A DNA stretch of 22,480 bases from a virus, in the IMG/VR virus record IMGVR_UViG_3300030060_003905, positions 1 through 22,480 of that record; one strand, 5' to 3'. A program made the position numbers and the translations under genes. Positions 15,737 to 22,153 of the stretch are shown in pieces (position 1 is the first letter of the stretch; each line of letters begins with the position of its first letter). The notes under the pieces are model-generated. The model was not told the DNA's origin. It searched no databases and saw only the letters and a list, made by a program, of their open reading frames with translations.

Positions 15737-16317
15737 TTACCCCTGCCTTTTCTTTGCTTCTTTCTCCATTTCTTCCGCTTTATACTGTTCCACTTCACCA
15801 TGAACCATTAACATATCTCTTACTAAACGTGCTGGCATCTGATAAACCTCTAATGGACTTATCGCTAAAGCCTTAGAAAGACTATAAACGGTTATCAGAG
15901 AAACAATCTCCATAGGGGCTTTACGCCCTCTTATTGCGTCTCTGACTTGTCGTTTTTTGTATCATCCCCCATAGCATCTTGAAGGGGATTAGGAAGTATA
16001 TCTTTTAATTGACTTCCTAAATAGGGACTTAGCCTAATCAAATCAGTTTTACCTAAATGTGGCTCTGTCTTTTCTACAAAGTTATCAATCATATAATGGT
16101 ATAAATTATTTAAATCTATATCCATTTCCTGAGTTTTAGGATTAATATTCATTACAGAAGCCATTCCTTGTTCTACTTGTAGCCAAGTTGGTTCTTTAAT
16201 CCATATTTTCAGGTATTCATCACTATTCTCACTTATCTTGAGATAGTGTAATTTCGGTTCTTCTGCCGCAAACAGCAAGTTCTTATCACTAACAATTTTT
16301 TTATTTTCGTTTAACAT
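15737..16317 (-). CDS. Tail assembly chaperone GT fusion (193 aa) made by -1 ribosomal frameshift
   Basis: I read this from the sequence: ribosomes translate 122 codons of the G frame, slip one base back on A AAA AAC (15958-15952), then continue in a frame with no stop for 71 codons to TAA at 15739-15737. The extension starts RQVRDAIRGRKAPMEIVSLI and includes ISPLEVYQMPARLVRDMLMV. It ends in the charged helix EQYKAEEMEKEAKKRQG. The extension frame has no start codon with a ribosome binding site near its beginning, and it ends four bases before the tape measure ATG. This matches lambda G/GT: G and GT bind the tape measure and recruit tube subunits, and the T part ends in 'P..v..MP....' plus a charged helix. 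A separately started T protein from an internal ATG (codon 14 of the extension) is possible but less likely. Confidence 0.85.
15931..16317 (-). CDS. Tail assembly chaperone G-like protein (128 aa)
   Basis: The start is ATG 16317, because AGGTGG lies five bases upstream of it; an in-frame GTG nine bases earlier overlaps that site and is unlikely. The zero-frame product ends at TAA 15933-15931, seven codons past the slippery heptamer. The middle has YLKIWIKEPTWLQVEQGMAS (about residues 35-54), a repeated tail-chaperone style of sequence in which a short beta segment leads into W-x-Q-x-E. Residues 70-110 are helical and include YHYMIDNFVEKTEPHLGKTD and the segment LSPYLGSQLKDILPNP. Together with the overlapping GT product it would chaperone assembly of the tail tube on the tape measure protein and would be absent from the finished particle. 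Position between tube and tape measure genes supports the call. Confidence 0.82.
   Translation of the reverse strand: MLNENKKIVSDKNLLFAAEEPKLHYLKISENSDEYLKIWIKEPTWLQVEQGMASVMNINPKTQEMDIDLNNLYHYMIDNFVEKTEPHLGKTDLIRLSPYLGSQLKDILPNPLQDAMGDDTKNDKSETQ
15952..15958 (-). promoter_or_regulatory. -1 frameshift slippery heptamer A AAA AAC
   Basis: In the G frame the codons read ACA AAA AAC GAC, giving an exact X XXY YYZ heptamer, A AAA AAC. Seven bases upstream is GGGGG followed by AUGAU (15970-15966), which could act as an internal Shine-Dalgarno-like stimulator, as known for dnaX. Downstream there is a small GGGC/GCCC stem (15928-15925 with 15919-15916), but it begins 23 bases after the heptamer, farther than usual for a stimulatory hairpin. 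The frame entered by the slip is open for 71 codons. Confidence 0.82.
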
Positions 16318-16322
16318 TTTAT

Positions 16323-16328
16323 CCACCT
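16323..16328 (-). promoter_or_regulatory. Ribosome binding site AGGTGG of the G gene
   Basis: AGGTGG lies five bases before ATG 16317. It decides against the in-frame GTG at 16326, which is part of this site itself. Confidence 0.7.
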
Positions 16329-16337
16329 TCTTTTTTT

Positions 16338-16364
16338 ACCAACATACAAACAAACGGTGTTGGT
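16338..16364 (-). other. 7-bp inverted repeat upstream of the G gene
   Basis: ACCAACA (16338-16344) and TGTTGGT (16358-16364) are perfectly complementary around a 13-base spacer, in the 58-base gap between the small lysine-rich gene and the G gene. On the transcript the stem would be followed by an A-run and then the ribosome binding site, not by a U-run, so it is not an intrinsic terminator in the direction of transcription. A role in mRNA processing or in tuning translation of the chaperone is possible but unproven. The gap is one of the few genuine intergenic spaces in the window. Confidence 0.5.
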
Positions 16365-16375
16365 GGAATATGATA

Positions 16376-16507
16376 TTATTCAGTAGTTTCTGGAGTTTCT
16401 TCCTTAACTACCTCCTTTTTCTTTTGGCTTTTTTTAGCCCTTGATTTTTTAAGTTCTTCTTTTAGCCTTTGTTCAACTAATAATCTTTTTTCTGCTTTAG
16501 AAACCAT
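16376..16507 (-). CDS. Small lysine/glutamate-rich protein (43 aa), function unknown
   Basis: I read a 43-codon frame from ATG 16507 to TAA 16378-16376. AAGGGTGA, which contains the stop of the tail tube gene, sits about five bases upstream as ribosome binding site, and the spacing fits the tight packing of the module. The protein begins MVSKAEKRLLVEQRLKEELK, continues with a Lys-rich run (KSRAKKSQKKKEVVK) and ends in EETPETTE. It is therefore basic in the middle and acidic at the end, and probably one helix plus a disordered tail. No family is recognisable. It might bind the tube or tape measure proteins, or nucleic acid, but nothing in the sequence decides. It is too short for usual length cut-offs, but start, spacing and composition support a real gene. 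Confidence 0.6.
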   Translation of the reverse strand: MVSKAEKRLLVEQRLKEELKKSRAKKSQKKKEVVKEETPETTE

Positions 16508-16512
16508 TTATA

Positions 16513-18129
16513 TCACCCTTGTAAAACCCAATGAGTTTTAACAGTACAACTGTTTAAAGTTCTAGGCATTACTGTTCCTTCTACTGTAATTGGTCCTTTA
16601 TCATCAGGTATTGTAAAGTTAGCACTATTCAAGAAATAATCTTGGAACTTCATAAGAATCTGTTCTCCATTCGCTTTATCGAACTGTAGAGTAAGAAGTG
16701 TAGAAGCAGTATCTCCTACTTCGGTTTGATTCAATAGTTCTTCAAATAATTTATCATCAGTAACCATAGCAGTAAAGGAAACTTCATAATTTCTTTGTGC
16801 AGGTATAGCATCTTTTATTGATTTATTACCTATTCCTATAAACCTTTTATCTTGTAAATTATTATTAATAGTTAAAGTTAAATTTGTAACTTTTAAAAAT
16901 TGTTGCCCAAATATACTGAATAAACCACTTGAGAAGAAGAATGGTTCTAATAATTCAGCATCTTTATCTGTAGTGCTTGAGTCATTAGCCTGTTCAAAGT
17001 TAAACAATTGGCGGTTATCAGTTATACCAGCCCTTGCCTCATAATTCTCTGCTTGAGTTAAACTTTGAACTGCTCTAGTGTTTAAATCCATAGTCATTTT
17101 AACTTCTTCATTTTCATTAGCGGTCATTGTAAAAGTATTAACTCTATTACCCCTAGCAATCCTAACAAAAGTAGCACTTTCTGAAGCAGATGCAGTATTG
17201 GTGGTTAATGTGCTAGTCTTAGACATAGTTTGTTCTAAAGCAAAAGAAGGTAAATTAACCCCATCTGATTCTTCAAACTTATAAGTAATTGGTTGAGATA
17301 ATCCAGTAGCCGTAGATGTTGTTCTATTCAACAATTCTGAAGTTGCCGCCGCATCTAAACCATGAAGTAAAGGGGGAGTTAGAGTATTAGAACCTCTTGC
17401 CGTTTTATAAAAAATTGGCCCCTGCTCTAAAAAACTAGTAATCGTATGTTCTCCTGTTGCGCTAGACGATTCAAGATAAACATGCCTTCTATCATCAACC
17501 GTAGGAGTGCTATGAGCATTTAATAAATCAGTAGGACTCCTAGCCGATGGATTTCCAAAAGTAGCAGTAATTTCTGTGCATCTTCCTAAAGCATAATACA
17601 AGAAAGCACCATGATTAGCGGTTAAATTTATATTAGCGCCACTAGCAGTTTCTATTCCTTTATATTGATGAGTAAAGTTTCTACTTCCTCCAAGAGCAAG
17701 ATTCATTTGTTTCATTTCTACTTCTACATTAGGAAATGTAGCGGATTCAACTAAACCTAACCAGTTATCAGCATTAAGTCTTTTAGTTGACGAATTTCTT
17801 TCACCAACACAAGGAGCGCCATAACCTTTAATGTGAATAAAATCTCCACTAACTATTGTTCTAGGAGCAGGTGATAGTGTCAAATCTTTTTCATCATTAG
17901 AAGTAATAGTATGGGTGGAAATAACAGTAGTAGGTGCGCCACTTGCATATAACTCAACAATGCAACCAACGTATAAATCATCAACCATTAAAAAATGTGC
18001 TTCCCAATCATCATGCGCTCTTACGTCACTACCTGAACTACCACTATGGTCTAATGGTATGTATAAGTCCACTTCTGGAACTAATGTTAAACTTGCTTGG
18101 CTTCCTAAAAATATATCTTCTGCTGTCAT
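16513..18129 (-). CDS. Major tail tube protein (538 aa)
   Basis: ATG 18129 is chosen because AGGTGAG (18143-18137) lies seven bases upstream; an in-frame GTG four codons earlier overlaps that site. The N-terminal part has IFLGSQASLTLVPEVDLYIP and later ATFPNVEVEMKQMNLALGGS at about residues 130-150, followed by RNFTHQYKGIETASGANINL and LYYALGRC. The C-terminal third has FLKVTNLTLTINNNLQDKRF, then RNYEVSFTAMVTDD, and ends with a 'tveGtv.pR' strand. The order of a recurring beta-barrel, a 'v.nl.ltinNnl' strand and a closing 'nf.ipdd...i.veGt' strand is characteristic of phage tail tube proteins. At 538 residues it is much longer than typical tubes (about 150-350), so it may carry surface domains. 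Position before the chaperone and tape measure genes agrees. This should be an abundant virion protein. Confidence 0.77.
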   Translation of the reverse strand: MTAEDIFLGSQASLTLVPEVDLYIPLDHSGSSGSDVRAHDDWEAHFLMVDDLYVGCIVELYASGAPTTVISTHTITSNDEKDLTLSPAPRTIVSGDFIHIKGYGAPCVGERNSSTKRLNADNWLGLVESATFPNVEVEMKQMNLALGGSRNFTHQYKGIETASGANINLTANHGAFLYYALGRCTEITATFGNPSARSPTDLLNAHSTPTVDDRRHVYLESSSATGEHTITSFLEQGPIFYKTARGSNTLTPPLLHGLDAAATSELLNRTTSTATGLSQPITYKFEESDGVNLPSFALEQTMSKTSTLTTNTASASESATFVRIARGNRVNTFTMTANENEEVKMTMDLNTRAVQSLTQAENYEARAGITDNRQLFNFEQANDSSTTDKDAELLEPFFFSSGLFSIFGQQFLKVTNLTLTINNNLQDKRFIGIGNKSIKDAIPAQRNYEVSFTAMVTDDKLFEELLNQTEVGDTASTLLTLQFDKANGEQILMKFQDYFLNSANFTIPDDKGPITVEGTVMPRTLNSCTVKTHWVLQG

Positions 18130-18136
18130 TTGCTTT

Positions 18137-18143
18137 CTCACCT
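18137..18143 (-). promoter_or_regulatory. Ribosome binding site AGGTGAG of the tail tube gene
   Basis: AGGTGAG lies seven bases before ATG 18129 and fixes that start rather than the GTG at 18141, which lies inside the site. Confidence 0.7.
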
Positions 18144-18159
18144 ACTTACTTACTTACTA
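18142..18159 (-). repeat. Short GTAA tandem repeat giving stops in all three frames
   Basis: On the minus strand the bases after the last sense codon of the terminator-like gene read TAG followed by repeated GTAA units (three full copies plus a partial one). The run holds stop codons in all three forward frames just before the ribosome binding site of the tail tube gene. It could stop read-through ribosomes before a highly expressed gene, or it may simply be a microsatellite. Confidence 0.6.
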
Positions 18160-18744
18160 TACTGAGATGGCGTACCGTTTCATTGTCACATTTACTTTAT
18201 AACCCAATAACCGCTTTGCTTTGTTATTAGATTCTGTTCTTCCTCCTAAAAAAATTTGATGCATTTTCAATGATTCACTTCCAATTGTAACGGTAGCACC
18301 CTTCCTCTGTGATTCAAGCGTGTGGCGAAGCGATTTATAAAGTGATTCCAACCTTTTATGTGCATACATGTTATCTGCGGCTCTAGTATCTCCACCGCTT
18401 ACAGTTCTAATATGGCAAGTTAAGTTATAAGTTTCATTTCTAACATCGAAATGAACTGTACCATATTCTATATCTTGTCCATCTTCAAATACCACAATTA
18501 AGTCTGAAGAAGTTGCCGCCCCAATAGCGGGACTAGTTTGATTTAACAAACTATATTGTCGAGCCTGACCTCTACTAACCTTACCACTTGTTCCATCTGT
18601 TGCTCCACCAGAAGATAAATTACGAATATCTAGTATTGTAGGTTTAACTCTATGAGCAGATGGTATTCCTAATGTATTTTGCATAACACTAGAACTAGGC
18701 CAGTTATCTCTTAAGAGTTCTACCAAATAAGTTACTTCATCCAT
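18157..18744 (-). CDS. Tail terminator / tail completion-like protein (195 aa)
   Basis: ATG 18744 overlaps the preceding TAA (TAATG). The N-terminus, MDEVTYLVELLRDNWPSSSV, is a helix of the 'l..LL...Wp' type. It is followed by PTILDIRNLS, DLIVVFEDGQDIEYGTVHFD and YNLTCHIRTV, then a helix with RLESLYKSLRHTLESQ, and a closing strand GYKVNVTMKRYAIS. An alpha/beta protein of about 130-200 residues with 'P.i..i', a 'd.ilvyE' strand and a final 'v.v....yai' strand, encoded between the connector and the tail tube, is what tail terminator or completion proteins look like. It would cap the tail tube and dock it on the neck. The assignment is by gene order and pattern; a head-closure protein is the main alternative. 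The gene ends in TAG within a short repeat. Confidence 0.55.
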   Translation of the reverse strand: MDEVTYLVELLRDNWPSSSVMQNTLGIPSAHRVKPTILDIRNLSSGGATDGTSGKVSRGQARQYSLLNQTSPAIGAATSSDLIVVFEDGQDIEYGTVHFDVRNETYNLTCHIRTVSGGDTRAADNMYAHKRLESLYKSLRHTLESQRKGATVTIGSESLKMHQIFLGGRTESNNKAKRLLGYKVNVTMKRYAISV

Positions 18745-18932
18745 TATAACCCACTATCCTTTACAACTTTATTTATTCTATTATTGATTTCTTTTTCTAT
18801 TGCTTCTGCTATAAACTTTTCAATTTCTTCATCTGAATAAGTATAATCTCCAAGTCCAGTAGCCTCAAAAAGTTTATTTCTTTCTTCATACATTTGTTGT
18901 GTTCTTTTAATTATTCTTGCAACTTCACTCAA
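18744..18932 (-). CDS. Small charged helical protein (62 aa), function unknown
   Basis: The frame starts with TTG at 18932, inside the end of the connector-like gene, and ends in TAATG, overlapping the next start. No ATG occurs in frame before codon 14. GGAAGGGG about ten bases upstream of the TTG is the best available ribosome binding site, so the unusual start is likely. The product (MSEVARIIKRTQQMYEERNK, then LFEATGLGDYTYSDEEIEKF, then two acidic/basic helices) has no hydrophobic segment. Tight overlaps on both sides, eight bases with the upstream gene and one with the downstream gene, suggest translational coupling. In gene order this place often holds a head-closure or stopper protein, but 62 residues is short for one and no motif confirms it. 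Confidence 0.6.
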   Translation of the reverse strand: MSEVARIIKRTQQMYEERNKLFEATGLGDYTYSDEEIEKFIAEAIEKEINNRINKVVKDSGL

Positions 18933-20040
18933 TTAAGAACACCCCTTCCTTCTTACCATCTAATATTTCCATTGCTTCTTTTCTTAGAATGTCATATTTT
19001 TCTTTAACAGATATTTGGTTCCCAGATTCGGTAATTAAAACAGTAGCATCATCAGAACGTAGAATTTCACAAGCAACTAATTTTGTAGCCGCATCCGTAA
19101 TTGTCGCTGGAATGTTTCCATCCCCTGCATAGTAAGTTGCTCTCACAGAATTCAAATGAATATATGGGAACTTATCTCTAAAGAAAATTCTACCTTCTCT
19201 ACTTATTTTCCACCATTCATCCATTCTTCCTGATGACTCTTTATCTGTAAAACCACTAACTTCTAATCCATGTGCAGAAGTTGTAGCCGCATTACCATTT
19301 AGATAAATACTACACTCCGCACCATCATCACTTGGTAATAAAGATGAAATCAAAACTTTACTAGAATCTTCTGAATCAAGACAAGCATAAAAAAAGTCTG
19401 AAACTTGTTTAGCACCCGTAGAATCTGTTTGTCCCTTTGCTTCTGTAGCACCTGTTAACGATGCAGTTTTATCGGGGAACCTTTCATTGATTAGTGAAAC
19501 AAGTTCCCTTGCCGCAGTTTTATTACCATATGTGGTATCGAATCTTGAATTTGTAGTCCCTGCCAGTAAATTGAATACTAAACCGCTGTTAGGTAAACGA
19601 AGGTTAATTGTAGTTGTACCGCTAATCATAGAAGTATAATCGTTAAAGGTTACACTGGCTTCTGCTCCACAAATGTTTGTCCATTTACTTCCTTCCCATA
19701 TATCTAAACGAATCATTTTAGATATACTATGTCTATCTAATTGAATAAAACCAAGATAATCTCTATACATTCCAGCGGGATAATGTCCTACTCCTACAGT
19801 AAAATTATGATATTCCTTTTCATATAGTATTTTTCTCCAAGAAGTTTTAGTTTTGCCATCAACCATATCTTCTACTCTTTTAATAAATTCACCAACTTCT
19901 GAGTGCATTGGTGTAGTATTAGCAGTAAAAGGTGGTATCTGTAAAAGTTCTGCAACTTTATCAGCAGTAGTATAATATCCTCTACCCGCTGAATAATCAG
20001 GATTTATGGTGGTGGTATCGGAAGGTGATTTATAAGTCAT
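18925..20040 (-). CDS. Head-tail connector (adaptor) protein with central beta insertion (371 aa)
   Basis: ATG 20040 lies two bases after the preceding TAA, with GAGGT upstream. The N-terminal 70 residues, GYYTTADKVAELLQIPPFTA then EVGEFIKRVEDMVDGKTKTS, have the 'y.t..dv...l.i......s.ve..i..vE..id..t' helical pattern of gp6/gp15-type connectors. A beta region follows (about 85-130), with FIQLDRHSISKMIRLDIWEG. Near the end VRATYYAGDGNIPATITDAA leads into helices LVACEILRSDD and KYDILRKEAMEIL, matching the 'V.Y.aG...P..i..a...lva' close of this family. The usual family member has about 100-200 residues, so the additional 150-200 central residues (Ser/Thr/Asp-rich) are unusual. The protein would form the ring below the portal. 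The stop overlaps the TTG-started small gene. The connector call is by eye but consistent from end to end. Confidence 0.65.
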   Translation of the reverse strand: MTYKSPSDTTTINPDYSAGRGYYTTADKVAELLQIPPFTANTTPMHSEVGEFIKRVEDMVDGKTKTSWRKILYEKEYHNFTVGVGHYPAGMYRDYLGFIQLDRHSISKMIRLDIWEGSKWTNICGAEASVTFNDYTSMISGTTTINLRLPNSGLVFNLLAGTTNSRFDTTYGNKTAARELVSLINERFPDKTASLTGATEAKGQTDSTGAKQVSDFFYACLDSEDSSKVLISSLLPSDDGAECSIYLNGNAATTSAHGLEVSGFTDKESSGRMDEWWKISREGRIFFRDKFPYIHLNSVRATYYAGDGNIPATITDAATKLVACEILRSDDATVLITESGNQISVKEKYDILRKEAMEILDGKKEGVFLIE

Positions 20041-20042
20041 AA

Positions 20043-21437
20043 TTAAACCTCTATTGTGTCTTGACTTTTTATTGCGCCAATTACTCTATCTAATCTATTG
20101 ATTCTACTCTTTAATTTTCTAAAATATTTATCTAATTGTGGTATAACTTTTTGTCTAGTCGCTGTAACTTTTTTAGGTTCTTCTTCAAATCCTTCGACAG
20201 CCTCTTCTTCTTCTGTTCCTTCACTTTGGGTTCTTGCTTCTTGTAAGTCTTCTTCCCTTTCATTTTCATCCTCTGCCTCTGCTAACTCCACTTTTAATGA
20301 TTCTATTTCCTCTTTGATTTTTTCTTTATCTTCTATATCCTCATCATCTAAATCTTCCTTTAAACTTTTTATATTATCTTTTAATCTCCTTATCGTATCT
20401 TCTGTTACTTTACCCTTTAGCCTTTTACCACCTAACTCTAATTCTAAAATAGCAGTGGTTATATAATCTATTTCTATAATTACGGGTACTATCATATCTT
20501 TTAAATCTTCTAATAATTTAGGTGTTTCTTTAACCCCTTCAAATACGTTATTTAATTTTTTTATATCAAATTCTACATAAATAGTTATGTCATTAACTTC
20601 TCTAATTTTTCTATATTTATCGTCCATAGATAATAAATTAACAGGAAAGTTTTCTTTTAAAGATGCGGCCAATTCTAAATAAAATAGTTCATCATTTTCT
20701 TTACTTTCTTCTAATATCTTTTTTAACTTACTAGAAGACAGGGGCCAACTATATTTTTTAGGTGTACCTCGTTCTCTTTTTTGTTCTACCTGTTCAACCC
20801 TAAAATTGACACCTGATTCTCTCAATAATTTTTGATTAGATAGTGGGCTTTCAGGAGGAAAAGAAGGTACTTTAATTTCATATCCTACTTTGTCTTTATC
20901 TGTTTCTGCCTGTAATAATTTTCCTTCCTGTATTCTTTGTAAAATTATATCATCAGGAATACCACTTGATAATTGGTCTATTCGTTGTCTTTGTCTAGCG
21001 GTCCTAACACCAGTTAAAGGAGCAGTTTTTTCTTCAGAATATAAATCACTTACCGCCATAGTTTCAATATCTTCTACATCGCCGTCAAAAGTTTTAACCC
21101 AATTTATAATATCTTTAGGTAATTTGATTCTATACTCTGCATAATCTTCTAAAATTAATTGTCTTAAATTCATATCTTTAACGGACTCTAAAGCCTCACT
21201 AAATGAATCATATAAAGTGTTTATATTTTCTTGAGTATATTCTTTATTTCTCTTTTCAAACTCTTCATCTTGCTCTTCTAAAAGTTCATCTAAGTTTTCT
21301 AATCCCATCCTATCCTTTTCATAATATATAAAAATATAATCTAATACAAGTTTTTTAACATTATAATCGTCTATATTTTTTAATCTAACATCAGTTTTGC
21401 CTACTATGGGAAGATAAAATCGCATCTCTTCAACCAT
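20043..21437 (-). CDS. Highly charged coiled-coil protein (464 aa), function unknown
   Basis: ATG 21437 has AAGGGTGAG a few bases upstream and lies 11 bases after the preceding gene. The first 110 residues are helical and acidic. Residues about 170-280 are mixed, with PSFPPESPLSNQKLLRESGV and KKYSWPLSSSKLKKILEESK. Residues about 333-400 look like a long coiled coil with RRLKDNIKSLKEDLDDEDI. An extremely acidic linker follows (EGTEEEEAVEGFEEEPKK), then a basic end with YFRKLKSRINRLDRVIGAIK. The separated basic and acidic patches, with no transmembrane segment, suggest a scaffold, an internal head protein or a neck accessory, but no motif decides. Its position before the connector gene places it at the head-to-neck transition of the operon. 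I do not recognise a family. Confidence 0.55.
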   Translation of the reverse strand: MVEEMRFYLPIVGKTDVRLKNIDDYNVKKLVLDYIFIYYEKDRMGLENLDELLEEQDEEFEKRNKEYTQENINTLYDSFSEALESVKDMNLRQLILEDYAEYRIKLPKDIINWVKTFDGDVEDIETMAVSDLYSEEKTAPLTGVRTARQRQRIDQLSSGIPDDIILQRIQEGKLLQAETDKDKVGYEIKVPSFPPESPLSNQKLLRESGVNFRVEQVEQKRERGTPKKYSWPLSSSKLKKILEESKENDELFYLELAASLKENFPVNLLSMDDKYRKIREVNDITIYVEFDIKKLNNVFEGVKETPKLLEDLKDMIVPVIIEIDYITTAILELELGGKRLKGKVTEDTIRRLKDNIKSLKEDLDDEDIEDKEKIKEEIESLKVELAEAEDENEREEDLQEARTQSEGTEEEEAVEGFEEEPKKVTATRQKVIPQLDKYFRKLKSRINRLDRVIGAIKSQDTIEV

Positions 21438-21448
21438 CTAACTCACCC

Positions 21449-22153
21449 TTAAGCAAGCCATTTAGCCCATGCCGCACCTTTTTGTATCATTTTACCTAAA
21501 CCTAAACCTGCACTTGGCGGAGTATAACTTGCTTGACCTGTTTGTGGGTCTATCCAATATGGATTGTTATAGTTATCATAACCCGCAGGTGGAACTGGAT
21601 AACCAGATTGGTTTGTCATTGCCGCTTGACCCATAGCCATATTTTGATTCATTGCCCCAGTAGTAGGTTGCCCTGCAATATTATTAGGAACTTGATTGTT
21701 CATCATTCCTTGATTTGCTGGCATACCTTGACCTGCTGGAGAACCACCATCACCAAATCCCTGCGCTTCTAAGTATTGACTCTTAGCCATTTGTCTTTGA
21801 TAAACAACTTCTTGGTTTATAGATGCTCCTAATATTTGTTGTATATCTAATTGAATATTTTCTTCTGTTATTCTTTCGTATTCAGCAAGACACATTTTCT
21901 CTAACTTAATATCTCCTTGTGTTGCTTCTAATTTGAAGTGTAACTTAGTTAGCATCTTACTCATAACTCTTTCAATAACATCCTCTAATAATTTTTCATA
22001 AGAAGTAAAAAAGGCATCCCCATGATATAATAAAAATTCTTCAACATGATTATCTTGTAAGGTTAGAAGATTATTCATTGCCTTAAAGTTATCAGTGCTA
22101 TTTTGATTTATTTGTGATGCTAATGCACCATTACTTGTTCCTAATATTCCCAT
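21449..22153 (-). CDS. Helical protein with Gln/Asn/Gly/Met-rich C-terminal tail (234 aa), function unknown
   Basis: The start ATG 22153 overlaps the previous TAA (TAATG) and has AGGTGA about seven bases upstream. Residues 1-130 look helical (NFKAMNNLLTLQDNHVEEFL, then ITEENIQLDIQQILGASINQ). From about residue 132 composition changes to a low-complexity tail with Gly, Gln, Asn, Met, Pro and Ala, for example GQGMPANQGMMNNQVPNNIA. Then come Tyr/Asn/Pro-rich residues (YDNYNNPYWIDPQTG) and a short amphipathic end with Trp (AAWAKWLA). Such a tail is typical of disordered linkers or surface-exposed virion extensions. Its position suggests a head- or neck-associated structural protein. I do not recognise a family, and disorder is inferred from composition. 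Confidence 0.55.
   Translation of the reverse strand: MGILGTSNGALASQINQNSTDNFKAMNNLLTLQDNHVEEFLLYHGDAFFTSYEKLLEDVIERVMSKMLTKLHFKLEATQGDIKLEKMCLAEYERITEENIQLDIQQILGASINQEVVYQRQMAKSQYLEAQGFGDGGSPAGQGMPANQGMMNNQVPNNIAGQPTTGAMNQNMAMGQAAMTNQSGYPVPPAGYDNYNNPYWIDPQTGQASYTPPSAGLGLGKMIQKGAAWAKWLA

Noticed and set aside
16338-16364. The inverted repeat as an intrinsic terminator
   Set aside because: On the minus (coding) strand the stem is followed by an A-run, not a U-run. On the plus strand no T-run follows, and no plus-strand gene ends there.
16424-16440. A seven-A run inside the 43-residue gene as a second frameshift site
   Set aside because: The codons are GCT AAA AAA AGC, so the base before the first AAA is T and the X XXY YYZ rule for a -1 slip is not met. 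No sizeable open frame would be gained.
20098-20466. A 122-codon plus-strand frame with a serine-rich, signal-peptide-like beginning
   Set aside because: It is the mirror of Glu/Asp/Lys codons in the acidic coiled-coil gene. Runs of Ser and Phe arise from TCT/TTC read opposite to AGA/GAA.
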